Below, piece by piece: positions 1-6,167 of a DNA stretch of 7,085 nt. The position numbers and the translations under genes are program-made. The stretch is taken from contig JAFGNC010000549.1 of NCBI GenBank assembly GCA_016927175.1, positions 1 to 7,085 on the forward strand, given 5' to 3'. A model generated the notes under the pieces. The model was not told where the DNA came from, did no database searches, and saw nothing but the letters and a program-made list of their open reading frames with translations. Within the stretch, counting starts at the first letter, position 1. Each line of letters opens with the position of its first letter. The DNA is from Gammaproteobacteria bacterium. GTDB lineage: Bacteria > Pseudomonadota > Gammaproteobacteria > Steroidobacterales > Rariloculaceae.

Positions 1-912
1 CCTGCCCCGGCCGAAGCGCTGTGGCACCCCTCCGCGCAGTACTACGAGATCCGCGGCCGCGACGGCAGCGCCGTCGGGAGCCTGTATACCGACCTGTTCG
101 CGCGGCCGAACAAGCGGGGCGGGGCGTGGATGGACGTGTGCTTCAACCGCTCCCGCATCACCGGCCTGAAGCAGGACCCGGTGGCGTACCTGGTCTGCAA
201 CTTCAGCCCCCCGATCGGCGATACGCCTTCGACGCTGACGCACAACGACGTCGTGACACTGTTCCACGAGTTCGGCCATTCGCTGCATCATCTGCTGACC
301 GAGGTCGACTACCCGTCGCTCGCCGGCATCAACGGCGTCGCGTGGGACGCGGTGGAGCTGCCTAGCCAGTTCCTCGAGAACTACGCCTGGCTGCCCGACG
401 TGCTGAAGCGCATCTCGGGGCACGTCGCGACCGGCGAGCCGCTGCCCGACGACAAGATTCGGACGCTGAACGCGTCGCGGACGTTCATGTCGGGGCTCGC
501 GATGGTTCGGCAGCTCGAATTCGCGCTGTTCGATTTCCGCGTGCACAGCGGCAGCGAGCCGCCGACGTTCGAGGACATCTATCGGATGCTCGAGCAGGTC
601 AGGCGCGACGTCGCCGTCGTCGGAGCGCCCGACTACAACCGTTTCCCGAACACGTTCTCGCACATCTTCGGCGGCGGTTACGCCGCCGGGTATTACAGCT
701 ACAAGTGGGCCGAGGTGCTCGCGGCCGACGCGTTCGCGGCTTTCGAGGAAGAGGGCGCGTTCAATCCTGCCACGGCGGGGCGCTTCGCCCGCGCCATCCT
801 CGGCGTCGGCGGCAGCCGCCCGGCCCTCGACGCGTTCGTCGAGTTCCGCGGCCGAGCGCCCGAGCTCGACGCGCTGCTGCGCCAGTCCGGAATGACCGAA
901 GCTCCGGCGTGA
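1..912 (+). CDS. prlC: Oligopeptidase A (M3 family zinc metallopeptidase), C-terminal part; 5' end outside window
   Basis: Cytoplasmic zinc endopeptidase that degrades short peptides, including cleaved signal peptides in E. coli. The frame is open from base 1, so the gene is cut by the window edge; 303 codons remain of about 680 usual for the family. Seen directly: the conserved stretch YTDLFARPNKRGGAWMD near residues 33-49, the zinc motif HEFGH at bases 265-279 (two His ligands and the catalytic Glu), and the third zinc ligand Glu at fragment residue 119 in DAVELPSQ. The spacing of 30 residues from the first His matches E. coli OpdA. Near the C-terminus, HIFGGGYAAGYYSYKWAEVL carries the tyrosines that contact substrate in M3 enzymes. 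An internal ATG at 130 is not the start, because conserved sequence continues upstream of it. The stop TGA overlaps the GTG start of xthA by 4 bp, suggesting one transcript with translational coupling. Identification is very secure; only the gene name versus dcp-type relatives leaves slight doubt. Confidence 0.96.
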   Translation, partial: PAPAEALWHPSAQYYEIRGRDGSAVGSLYTDLFARPNKRGGAWMDVCFNRSRITGLKQDPVAYLVCNFSPPIGDTPSTLTHNDVVTLFHEFGHSLHHLLTEVDYPSLAGINGVAWDAVELPSQFLENYAWLPDVLKRISGHVATGEPLPDDKIRTLNASRTFMSGLAMVRQLEFALFDFRVHSGSEPPTFEDIYRMLEQVRRDVAVVGAPDYNRFPNTFSHIFGGGYAAGYYSYKWAEVLAADAFAAFEEEGAFNPATAGRFARAILGVGGSRPALDAFVEFRGRAPELDALLRQSGMTEAPA

Positions 913-1679
913 AGATCGCGACGTGGAACGTGAACAGCCTGCGGGTCAGGCTGGAGCAGGTTTGCGAGTGGCTGCGGAGCGCGCAGCCGGACATTCTCGC
1001 GCTGCAGGAAACGAAGTGCGCCGACGACAGTTTCCCGGTCGAGGCCTTCGAGGAGCTCGGCTACCGCGCCGCGTTCAGCGGCCAGCCGGCGTATAACGGG
1101 GTCGCCGTGATCTCGCGGGAGCCCGCGGAGCAGGTCGTCACCGACATCGACGGGTTCGAGGACCACCAGCGCCGCGTGCTCGGCGCGAGCTACGGAAGCC
1201 TGCGCCTTTACAACCTGTACGTCCCGAACGGCCAGAGCGTCGAATCGGAGAAATACGTCTACAAGCTCGACTGGTTCGAGGCGCTGCGCCAGCAGCTCCG
1301 GCGCGAGCTCGCGGAACACCAGGAAGTGGTCGTCCTCGGCGACTTCAACGTGGCGCCCGAGGACCGGGACGTGCACGACCCGCAGGCCTGGGAAGGCAAG
1401 GTCCTGTGCAGCCCGGCCGAGCGGGCGGCGCTCGGCCGCGTGCTGGAGCTCGGGTTCGACGATGCCTTCCGGCTGTTCGAGCAAGCGGAAGGCAGCTTCA
1501 GCTGGTGGGACTATCGGGCCGGCGCATTCCGGCGCAATCTCGGCCTGCGCATCGATCTGATACTGACGTCGAAAGCGCTGAGCCGCCGATGCACGGCCTG
1601 CACGATCGACACCGGACCCCGTCGCCTGCCGCGACCCTCCGATCACACGCCCGTCGTCGCAGAATTCGGCTCCACTTGA
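909..1679 (+). CDS. xthA: Exodeoxyribonuclease III (AP endonuclease)
   Basis: Mg-dependent enzyme of base-excision repair that cuts 5' to abasic sites and has 3'-5' exonuclease and 3'-phosphatase activity. The product is 256 residues; E. coli XthA is 268. Catalytic residues of the endonuclease/exonuclease/phosphatase fold are all present: N7 in ATWNVNS, E34 in LQETK, D145 and N147 in GDFNVAP, D216 in LRIDLIL, and D245-H246 in the C-terminal SDHTPV. The start is GTG at 909. It lies inside the prlC stop (GTGA), and the protein then begins exactly at the family N-terminus (VKIATWNVNSLR). The frame stays open upstream to 705, but that extension only shadows prlC. No clear Shine-Dalgarno is visible, consistent with coupling to prlC termination. 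The HD-domain gene follows closely in the same direction. No residue expected for activity is missing. Confidence 0.96.
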   Translation: MKIATWNVNSLRVRLEQVCEWLRSAQPDILALQETKCADDSFPVEAFEELGYRAAFSGQPAYNGVAVISREPAEQVVTDIDGFEDHQRRVLGASYGSLRLYNLYVPNGQSVESEKYVYKLDWFEALRQQLRRELAEHQEVVVLGDFNVAPEDRDVHDPQAWEGKVLCSPAERAALGRVLELGFDDAFRLFEQAEGSFSWWDYRAGAFRRNLGLRIDLILTSKALSRRCTACTIDTGPRRLPRPSDHTPVVAEFGST

Positions 1680-1714
1680 GGCTTATGTCACATGTCTGGT
1701 GCGCCGCTCGAATG

Positions 1715-1728
1715 TAATCTCTTACACT
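1715..1728 (+). promoter_or_regulatory. Possible -10 region upstream of the HD-domain gene
   Basis: In the short gap after xthA, two overlapping -10-like hexamers occur, TAATCT (1715-1720) and TACACT (1723-1728), in an unusually AT-rich stretch for this locus. No convincing -35 box lies 16-18 bp upstream. If used, transcription would begin near 1735, just ahead of the ATG at 1758 and downstream of the alternative ATG at 1692. This is one reason to prefer the 1758 start. It is a weak call, since read-through from prlC-xthA could also serve the gene. Confidence 0.25.
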
Positions 1729-1757
1729 CGCGCGATTCGGGGGGTGAGCCGAAGTTG

Positions 1758-2828
1758 ATGCTGACCAACGACGAGGCGGTGCAGGAGCGCCGCAACGAAT
1801 ACGACGTTACGAATACGATCAACGTCAGCTCGCCTCACAGCGTGAGACGGGCGGTCAGAGAGCTTTTCTCCGACCTTTACCCGGCCGCCGGCTTCGACGC
1901 GGTCTGGCTGGCTTTTCACGACTTCGAGCGCATGTACGGCGGCTTCGATGCCGAATACCACGGTATCGACACCTCCTATCACGACATGCAGCACAGCCTG
2001 GACATGACGCTCGCCGTCGCCAGGCTCGTGCATGGCTACGAAGGCAGCGTCCCGGCGGCCGAGAGGCTCGGGCCCGAGCGAGCCACGCTCGCGCTGATCG
2101 CTGCGCTGTTCCACGACGCAGGCTACCTTCGCCACCGCGTCCGCGACGCGAACGCCGCGAACGGCGCGGAGTTCACCCGCACGCACGTGACGCGCAGCGG
2201 CCGGTTCCTCGAGACCTACCTGCCGCGGGTCGGCCTCGAGCACTTCACCCCCGTGATCTCGCGGATCGTGCACTACACGGGCTACGAGGTCAGCCTCGAT
2301 CAGATCGAGCTCGACGACCCCAAGGACAGCATCGTCGGTCATCTGCTCGGCACCGGAGATCTGGTCGCGCAGCTCGCCGACCGCTGCTACCTCGAGAAGT
2401 GCCGCGACAGGCTGTTCCCCGAGTTCGTGCTCGGCGGAGTGGCACTCGAGGCGGGGGAACGGGGCACCGACGTGCGGTACCGGTCCGGCCGGGACCTGCT
2501 GTCGCAGACGCTGATGTTCTATCAGGGCTCGGTCCACACCCGGCTCGAGAGGGGGTTCAACGGCGCGTACCGTTACTTCGAGCCCTTCTTCGGCGGTGAG
2601 CACAACCCATACGTGCTGTTCATCCGCAAGAACCTGACGTTCCTGTCGCGCATCCTCGAGCGCGACGAGTGGCACAAGCTGCGCCGGCGGCCGCCCTGCG
2701 TGATTCCGGACCCCTACGGCGAGGCGCGGCTGATGGCGCTGGCGCTGCGGCGCGTCCGCGAGCGCAACGAGGCCGGTCGTGCCGAAAGGGCGCGCCGGCA
2801 GCGGCTCGAGCCGGTTCTGAACTGCTGA
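1758..2828 (+). CDS. HD-domain metal-dependent phosphohydrolase resembling class I cyclic-nucleotide phosphodiesterases
   Basis: A 356-residue soluble protein with no signal peptide or membrane segment. Residue order: a variable start; TINVSSP near 20-26; a first metal motif YHDMQHSLDM (Y74, H75, H79, D82); a second, ALFHDAGY, with the HD pair H119-D120; further His at 143 and 172; and GTGDLVAQLADR with D201 as probable last metal ligand. Pattern and order parallel eukaryotic-type PDEs, whose motifs read YHN..H..DV, then HD.DHPG..N, then CADLSNP. The predicted role is hydrolysis of a cyclic nucleotide or another phosphoester; the substrate is not shown by sequence. No GAF, PAS or GGDEF sensory domain is attached. 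The tail, from about 300 on, is Arg-rich. Start choice: ATG 1758 has a GGGGTGA stretch upstream and follows -10-like boxes. An in-frame ATG at 1692, preceded by GAGG, would add 22 residues of non-domain sequence and cannot be excluded. It probably shares transcription with xthA. Confidence 0.85.
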   Translation: MLTNDEAVQERRNEYDVTNTINVSSPHSVRRAVRELFSDLYPAAGFDAVWLAFHDFERMYGGFDAEYHGIDTSYHDMQHSLDMTLAVARLVHGYEGSVPAAERLGPERATLALIAALFHDAGYLRHRVRDANAANGAEFTRTHVTRSGRFLETYLPRVGLEHFTPVISRIVHYTGYEVSLDQIELDDPKDSIVGHLLGTGDLVAQLADRCYLEKCRDRLFPEFVLGGVALEAGERGTDVRYRSGRDLLSQTLMFYQGSVHTRLERGFNGAYRYFEPFFGGEHNPYVLFIRKNLTFLSRILERDEWHKLRRRPPCVIPDPYGEARLMALALRRVRERNEAGRAERARRQRLEPVLNC

Positions 2829-2859
2829 CGGCGCCGAACCGTTCGCCTCGGAACGTTGA

Positions 2860-2898
2860 GCGGTGTTTGACACCGCGACGCCCGGACCGCACTCTATC
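2860..2898 (+). promoter_or_regulatory. Perfect palindrome around a consensus -35 box upstream of nhaB
   Basis: In the 93-bp gap before nhaB, GCGGTGT (2860-2866) and ACACCGC (2870-2876) form a perfect 7-bp inverted repeat separated by TTG. The consensus -35 hexamer TTGACA (2867-2872) starts in the spacer and runs into the right arm. A -10 box is not clear; the AT-richest stretch, CTCTATC around 2892-2898, is 19-20 bp downstream, which is long. No T-run follows the repeat, so an intrinsic terminator for the HD gene is unlikely. A repressor operator overlapping a promoter is the simplest reading, but it is inferred only from geometry. Confidence 0.4.
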
Positions 2899-2921
2899 TC
2901 GCATCCGGGAATGACTACGCG

Positions 2922-4457
2922 ATGGCACCGCACGGTCCACTGCTCGAGGCTCACGGAGCCGTCCCCTTTCATCTCGCCGTGTCGCGCAGTTTCCTCGGCG
3001 GCGCTCCGGACTGGTACAAGCTCACGATTCTCGGGTTCCTGGTCCTGAACCCGGCGTTGCTCGCGACCCTAGGTCCGACCCTGAGCGCCTGGCTGATCGT
3101 GCTCGAGTTCATCTTTACGCTCGCCATGGCGCTGAAGTGCTACCCGCTTCAGCCGGGTGGGCTGTTGGCGCTCGAAGCCATTGTTCTCGGTCTCGCCTCA
3201 CCGATCACCGTGTTCGAGGAAGCGGAAGCGGCCTTCGATGTGATTCTGCTGCTGATCTTTATGGTCGCTGGAATCTTCTTCTTGAAGGACCTGCTGCTGT
3301 TCACGTTCACGAAGATCCTGCTGGGCGTCAGGTCGAAGGCGCTGCTATCGTTGATGTTTTGCGGCGCCGCAGCCTTCCTGTCCGCCTTCCTCGACGCGCT
3401 GACCGTCACGGCGGTGGTCATTACGGTCATGCATGGTTTCTACGCCGTCTATCATCGGGTCGCATCCGGGTTGCAGCTGGACGAGGGTCACGACGTTCGG
3501 GCGGACTCCGAGGTTCAGCCTCTGCACCGCGAAGACCTCGTCAGATTCCGGGCTTTTTTGCGGAGCCTGGCAATGCACGCAGCCGTCGGAACGGCTCTTG
3601 GCGGCGTCACGACAGTGGTCGGAGAGCCGCAGAACCTGCTGATCGGCACGGCAGCCGGGTGGGAGTTCGTAGAGTTCTTCGTCCGCATGGCGCCTGTGTC
3701 GCTGCCGGTCTTCGTCGCCGGTTTCATCACCTGCGCGCTGCTCGAACGGTTCCGCATCTTCGGCTACGGAGCGCGCCTGCCGGATCCGGTCCGTGCCGTG
3801 CTCGACGACTTCGAGCGGCAGGAGTCATGGAATCGGTCGCCTCGCGAGACGGTGACGCTCGCAACGCAGGCGCTCGTGATTGGGTTCCTGATTGCGAGCC
3901 TGGCATTCCAACTCGCTAAGGTAGGTATCGTCGGCCTCGCGGTCATCGTCCTCGCCACCGCGTTGACAGGCGTGACCGAGGAGCGCCGCCTCGGCCACGC
4001 TTTCAAGGAAGCGCTGCCATTCACTGCACTGCTGGTCGTGTTTTTCGGCATCGTGGCCGTCATCGAAGAGCAACACCTGTTCGAGCCGATCATCGAATGG
4101 GCCCTAACGCTGCCTGAAACCCTCCAGCCGACAGTGTTCTTCCTCGCGAACGGCGTGCTGTCGGCGATCAGCGACAACGTGTTCGTCGCGACAGTCTATA
4201 TGGGCGAGGTGGAAGCGGCGTTACAGGCGGGTACGATAGACCGGGCTCAGTTCGATCTCCTCGCGATCGCCATCAACACTGGCACAAACCTGCCGAGTGT
4301 GGCGACGCCGAACGGACAGGCCGCCTTTCTGTTTCTGCTGACCTCCACGCTCGCGCCGCTCCTGAGGCTCTCCTACGTGCGCATGGTCTTCATGGCCTTT
4401 CCGTATGCGGTCATGATGACGATCACTGGTCTGCTAGCGGTGATGCATCTGCTTTGA
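2922..4457 (+). CDS. nhaB: Na+/H+ antiporter NhaB
   Basis: Inner-membrane antiporter that exchanges cytoplasmic Na+ for external protons, important for sodium tolerance and pH homeostasis. The product is 511 residues, close to E. coli NhaB (about 513), with many hydrophobic membrane segments along its length. Family hallmarks seen in order: APDWYK (28-33), [14 protein letters not shown] (62-75), an IRSK-like VRSK loop, SAFLDALTV with Asp158 inside a membrane segment, VGEPQN (about 233-238), [14 protein letters not shown] [16 protein letters not shown] with Asp418, and [19 protein letters not shown] (451-469). A hydrophilic loop lies around residues 183-205. The ATG at 2922 gives an N-terminus about 11 residues longer than E. 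coli's; its upstream CGGGA is a weak ribosome site, and an in-frame GTG at 2979 is the alternative. Third codon positions seem less GC-rich than in neighbours, so different ancestry is possible. It is convergent with the following gene; the 66-bp gap holds no clear terminator hairpin. Confidence 0.96.
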   Translation: MAPHGPLLEAHGAVPFHLAVSRSFLGGAPDWYKLTILGFLVLNPALLATLGPTLSAWLIVLEFIFTLAMALKCYPLQPGGLLALEAIVLGLASPITVFEEAEAAFDVILLLIFMVAGIFFLKDLLLFTFTKILLGVRSKALLSLMFCGAAAFLSAFLDALTVTAVVITVMHGFYAVYHRVASGLQLDEGHDVRADSEVQPLHREDLVRFRAFLRSLAMHAAVGTALGGVTTVVGEPQNLLIGTAAGWEFVEFFVRMAPVSLPVFVAGFITCALLERFRIFGYGARLPDPVRAVLDDFERQESWNRSPRETVTLATQALVIGFLIASLAFQLAKVGIVGLAVIVLATALTGVTEERRLGHAFKEALPFTALLVVFFGIVAVIEEQHLFEPIIEWALTLPETLQPTVFFLANGVLSAISDNVFVATVYMGEVEAALQAGTIDRAQFDLLAIAINTGTNLPSVATPNGQAAFLFLLTSTLAPLLRLSYVRMVFMAFPYAVMMTITGLLAVMHLL

Positions 4458-4523
4458 GGAGCACGAGCACACTTCCCGCTTCACCTTAACGGCCCGATGG
4501 TTTTCGGCATTGCGGAGGTCAGA

Positions 4524-4943
4524 CTAACGTTCTGCGGTGCCTGCGTCTTCGCTCGAGCCCGCGAGCATGCGCTGCCCCGTCTCGACCATCACGATCGACT
4601 TTGCGTTCGCGAGCGGGCTGCCGTCCCTCGCGAGGCTGCCTTCGACCGTGATCAGGTCGTCGGGCTGAAGCGAGTCGCGCTTCCAGCCGAGGCGAAGCAG
4701 CGTATTGGGGCCGCCCAGCTCGAGCGCCCAGTTCACGACGTCCCCCGTGGCTTCGTCCTGCACGTCCATGTAGATGAAGATGTGCGGATTGGTCCATTCC
4801 ACGTTCGTGACCCGGCCGGTCAGCGACACCGGCTTCGACGCGTCGTATTGTGCGGGGAAGGAGTGATGGGCCCCCGCCGGCAGCGACAGCGCGAGCACGC
4901 AAGCGGCCAACGAAAGCAGAACCGGTCTCGTAGTGGTATCCAT
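4524..4943 (-). CDS. Secreted DUF6152-like protein, function unknown
   Basis: A 139-residue exported protein. Residues 1-25 form a Sec signal peptide: a short Arg-containing start, a hydrophobic core (VLLSLAACVLALSL), and an AGA cleavage motif. Predicted mature sequence begins HHSF, typical of proteins I recognise as DUF6152. The rest follows that family pattern: LTGRVTNVEWTNPHIFIYMD (41-60), WALELGGPN (72-80), GWKRDSLQPDDLITVEG (86-102), then a final GQRMLAGSS. The many alternating beta-type stretches suggest a small beta-barrel, perhaps OB-like; this is inference. No biochemical role is established to my knowledge. The start ATG at 4943 has GAGGAC 7 bases upstream. It lies 16 bp after the stop of the 293-residue gene, so the two are almost certainly co-transcribed, with this gene second. 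Mature residues H26, H27 and H54 could bind metal (see findings). Lipoprotein status is unlikely: C15 sits inside the hydrophobic core without a good lipobox. Confidence 0.88.
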   Translation of the reverse strand: MDTTTRPVLLSLAACVLALSLPAGAHHSFPAQYDASKPVSLTGRVTNVEWTNPHIFIYMDVQDEATGDVVNWALELGGPNTLLRLGWKRDSLQPDDLITVEGSLARDGSPLANAKSIVMVETGQRMLAGSSEDAGTAER

Positions 4944-4950
4944 GTGCGTT

Positions 4951-4956
4951 GTCCTC
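4951..4956 (-). promoter_or_regulatory. Ribosome-binding site for the DUF6152-like gene
   Basis: Read on the minus strand, GAGGAC lies 7 bases before the ATG at 4943 and between the stop of the upstream gene (TAG at 4960-4962) and this start. It fixes the start and shows that the second gene has its own initiation signal. The same hexamer serves the first gene of the operon. Confidence 0.75.
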
Positions 4957-4959
4957 GGC

Positions 4960-5841
4960 CTAGTACGGGAGTCCCATTCGTTCGACGAACTGCTCGTTCT
5001 CGAGACAGATCTCGTCTATCAGCTCCGCGTCGACGACGATGCGCTGCGCAAGCGTGACCGTCCACGGCTTCGTATAGGCCTTCGGGTCGTCGACGGTGAC
5101 GCGGATTTCGAGATGCCCGAAGTCCGGGCGCGTGATCTCCTCTCGTACTTTGGCGGCTTCCGTCAGCACACTGCCGTTCCAGTCGATCCACGTGTCGTCG
5201 CGCAGACCGATCGTGTCGATCACGAGGGTATCGCCTGCCCATGTCGCCGAAGAGTATCCCTGCCACGACGGGGACGGGTCTTCGGGCAACGGCCGCGCGT
5301 CGGTGAATACCTGCCGGTAGCCCGCGTTCATCTCGTTGAGCACGACCAGAAGGTCCGGCGTGTGCACGAACTTCAGCATGTGCGGAAGACCGTAAGCGCG
5401 AAGGAAGTTGTCGGGCAGGCAACGGATGTGAGGGTCGTCGATAGCCTGATTGGCCGTGCGCTCCTCGACGATGGCGGCGAGCCAGGGCCGATAGGGCAGA
5501 CCGCCCGGAAGGTCGACGCCGATGTTCGCCATCTGCCGCGAGGAGGGCAGATTGATGCCGTCACTCGGCGTCTCCTCGCCCTCCGGCGTGCGGTCGGAGA
5601 TCCAGATGCCGGAAAGGTCGGGCTTGCCGCCCGGCAGCCGCGGCGCCGGCGCCGTCATGTCCACCGTGCCATCGGGCTTGCGCGGCACACCCGCCGTCGG
5701 ATAGCCGATCCATTGGGCGGCTGCCGGCGTTGGCGCGGCCCACGGGCCCGTCACGACGACAGCGGCGGCGAGGATCGACAGGCAGCGTCGCAGGAATCGG
5801 AAGCCGGTGACTGCGCGTCGAGGCGGGAACGGGCACGGCAT
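4960..5841 (-). CDS. Secreted protein of unnamed family, operon partner of the DUF6152-like gene
   Basis: A 293-residue exported protein whose function I do not recognise. The N-terminus has basic residues (R8, R9, R15, R18, R19), a hydrophobic core around 21-36 and an AAA-Q cleavage site after residue 42, so Sec export to the periplasm or beyond is expected. Visible motifs: LPGGKPDLSGIW (69-80); RCLPD around C141; GLPHMLKFVHTPD (151-163); GYSSATWAGDTLVIDTIG (195-212); a Lys/Asp-rich KVREEITRPDFGHLEIRV stretch; and KPWTV (258-262) followed by DEICLENE with C279. These Trp/Gly/Asp-rich beta-type blocks recur in numerous hypothetical secreted proteins of Acidobacteria and environmental Proteobacteria, from memory. 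C141 and C279 are the only cysteines after the signal peptide and could form a disulfide. No heme motif or transmembrane segment follows the signal peptide. The ATG at 5841 has AGAGGAC 5 bases upstream, making the start firm. It is first in a two-gene operon and divergent from the cytochrome gene. Confidence 0.87.
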   Translation of the reverse strand: MPCPFPPRRAVTGFRFLRRCLSILAAAVVVTGPWAAPTPAAAQWIGYPTAGVPRKPDGTVDMTAPAPRLPGGKPDLSGIWISDRTPEGEETPSDGINLPSSRQMANIGVDLPGGLPYRPWLAAIVEERTANQAIDDPHIRCLPDNFLRAYGLPHMLKFVHTPDLLVVLNEMNAGYRQVFTDARPLPEDPSPSWQGYSSATWAGDTLVIDTIGLRDDTWIDWNGSVLTEAAKVREEITRPDFGHLEIRVTVDDPKAYTKPWTVTLAQRIVVDAELIDEICLENEQFVERMGLPY

Positions 5842-5846
5842 GAGCT

Positions 5847-5852
5847 GTCCTC
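5847..5852 (-). promoter_or_regulatory. Ribosome-binding site for the 293-residue secreted protein
   Basis: On the minus strand, GAGGAC (within AGAGGAC) ends 5 bases before the ATG at 5841. It is the best Shine-Dalgarno in the window and settles the start of the operon's first gene. Confidence 0.75.
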
Positions 5853-5902
5853 TTGTGTTTCCGACCTGCAGGGTCGAGCGAAGTCGCCTGCGAATGCGGA
5901 CG

Positions 5903-5930
5903 ACCAGCGCACCAGCGCACCGAAGCGCTG
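5903..5930. repeat. Tandem ACCAGCGC pair leading into a CAGCGC/GCGCTG stem-loop
   Basis: ACCAGCGC occurs twice head to tail (5903-5910 and 5911-5918). CAGCGC of the second copy (5913-5918) pairs perfectly with GCGCTG (5925-5930) over a 6-base loop. There is no T-run on either strand, so it is not a typical terminator. It lies in what would be the 5' leader of the minus-strand operon if the promoter near 5945-5973 is used. It could be a regulator site, leader structure or chance in GC-rich DNA. Confidence 0.4.
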
Positions 5931-5944
5931 CGGTTCTTCAATGA

Positions 5945-5973
5945 ATAGTAATTTCCGGCGCGAGCGTTTGCGA
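5945..5973 (-). promoter_or_regulatory. Candidate promoter for the minus-strand secreted-protein operon
   Basis: On the minus strand, TACTAT (complement of 5945-5950) matches five of six positions of the sigma-70 -10 consensus and lies in the only AT-rich island of the region. Seventeen bases upstream, TCGCAA (complement of 5968-5973) is a poor -35 match. It would give a leader of about 100 bases before the ATG at 5841. It is suggestive only. Confidence 0.25.
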
Positions 5974-5998
5974 CTCGCGACGATGAATGTGCACCCTG

Positions 5999-6025
5999 AT
6001 TCGAACATGGCAGTTCCGATCGAAT
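5999..6025. repeat. Spaced inverted repeat ATTCGA-N15-TCGAAT
   Basis: ATTCGA (5999-6004) and TCGAAT (6020-6025) are perfect inverted half-sites with centres 21 bp apart, two helical turns. This geometry fits a dimeric transcription factor on one DNA face. It sits between the two candidate divergent promoters, about 26 bp beyond the -35 position of the minus-strand candidate. A 6-bp half-site can occur by chance, so the call is tentative. Confidence 0.35.
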
Positions 6026-6080
6026 GCACAACCGCGCGCTCCTTATGTTCCTTCCGGGCGCACCGCCCCGGCGGCCTCGG

Positions 6081-6110
6081 TTGCGGCCCCCGCGATCTCT
6101 GGCCTAGTCT
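6081..6110 (+). promoter_or_regulatory. Candidate promoter for the diheme cytochrome gene
   Basis: TTGCGG (6081-6086) and TAGTCT (6105-6110) are separated by 18 bp, a plausible sigma-70-type pair for a GC-rich bacterium. Only the first three bases of the -35 box and four of six of the -10 box match consensus. A perfect palindrome, CCCGCCGGCGGG (6115-6126), covers the expected transcription start. It would give a leader of about 50 bases before the ATG at 6168. Confidence 0.33.
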
Positions 6111-6167
6111 TGTACCCGCCGGCGGGCGCCACTCGACCGGCCTTCGCAACCGGGGGACTCGCGAAAG

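Larger units (their letters stand above)
5842..6167. other. Divergent intergenic region between the secreted-protein operon and the cytochrome gene
   Basis: This 326-bp region has divergent starts at both ends. It holds an AT-rich island (about 5934-5956) in otherwise GC-rich DNA, a tandem 8-mer, a 6-bp stem-loop, a spaced inverted repeat and a 12-bp GC palindrome, each listed separately. Reading frames cross it on both strands, but they are continuations of antisense frames, lack ribosome sites and show no recognisable protein motif. I see no tRNA or riboswitch signature. Promoters for both neighbours must lie here unless transcription enters from further away. Confidence 0.7.

Noticed and set aside
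705..908. N-terminal extension of exonuclease III in the same frame
   Set aside because: The family N-terminus begins exactly at GTG 909, and the upstream residues are an Arg-rich shadow of prlC.
699..1646. A 315-codon open frame on the - strand opposite xthA
   Set aside because: It is antisense to a complete exonuclease III with all catalytic residues and shows no motif of its own.
1722..2972. A 416-codon open frame on the - strand opposite the HD-domain gene
   Set aside because: It lies fully opposite a gene with clear metal-site motifs, and its product is a low-complexity Val/Ala/Arg/Glu mix without motifs.
3137..3919. A 260-codon + strand frame inside nhaB
   Set aside because: It is an overlapping frame of a certain membrane-protein gene; the product is Arg-rich and lacks membrane segments or motifs.
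4458..4523. Possible bidirectional terminator between nhaB and the convergent DUF6152-like gene
   Set aside because: The best pairing (CCGA/TCGG around a TTTT-containing loop) is only 4 bp with no following T-run on either strand.
5641..5653. GGCGCCGGCGCC palindromic repeat
   Set aside because: It lies inside the coding region of the 293-residue secreted protein and is explained by GC-rich Ala/Pro codons in the post-signal region.
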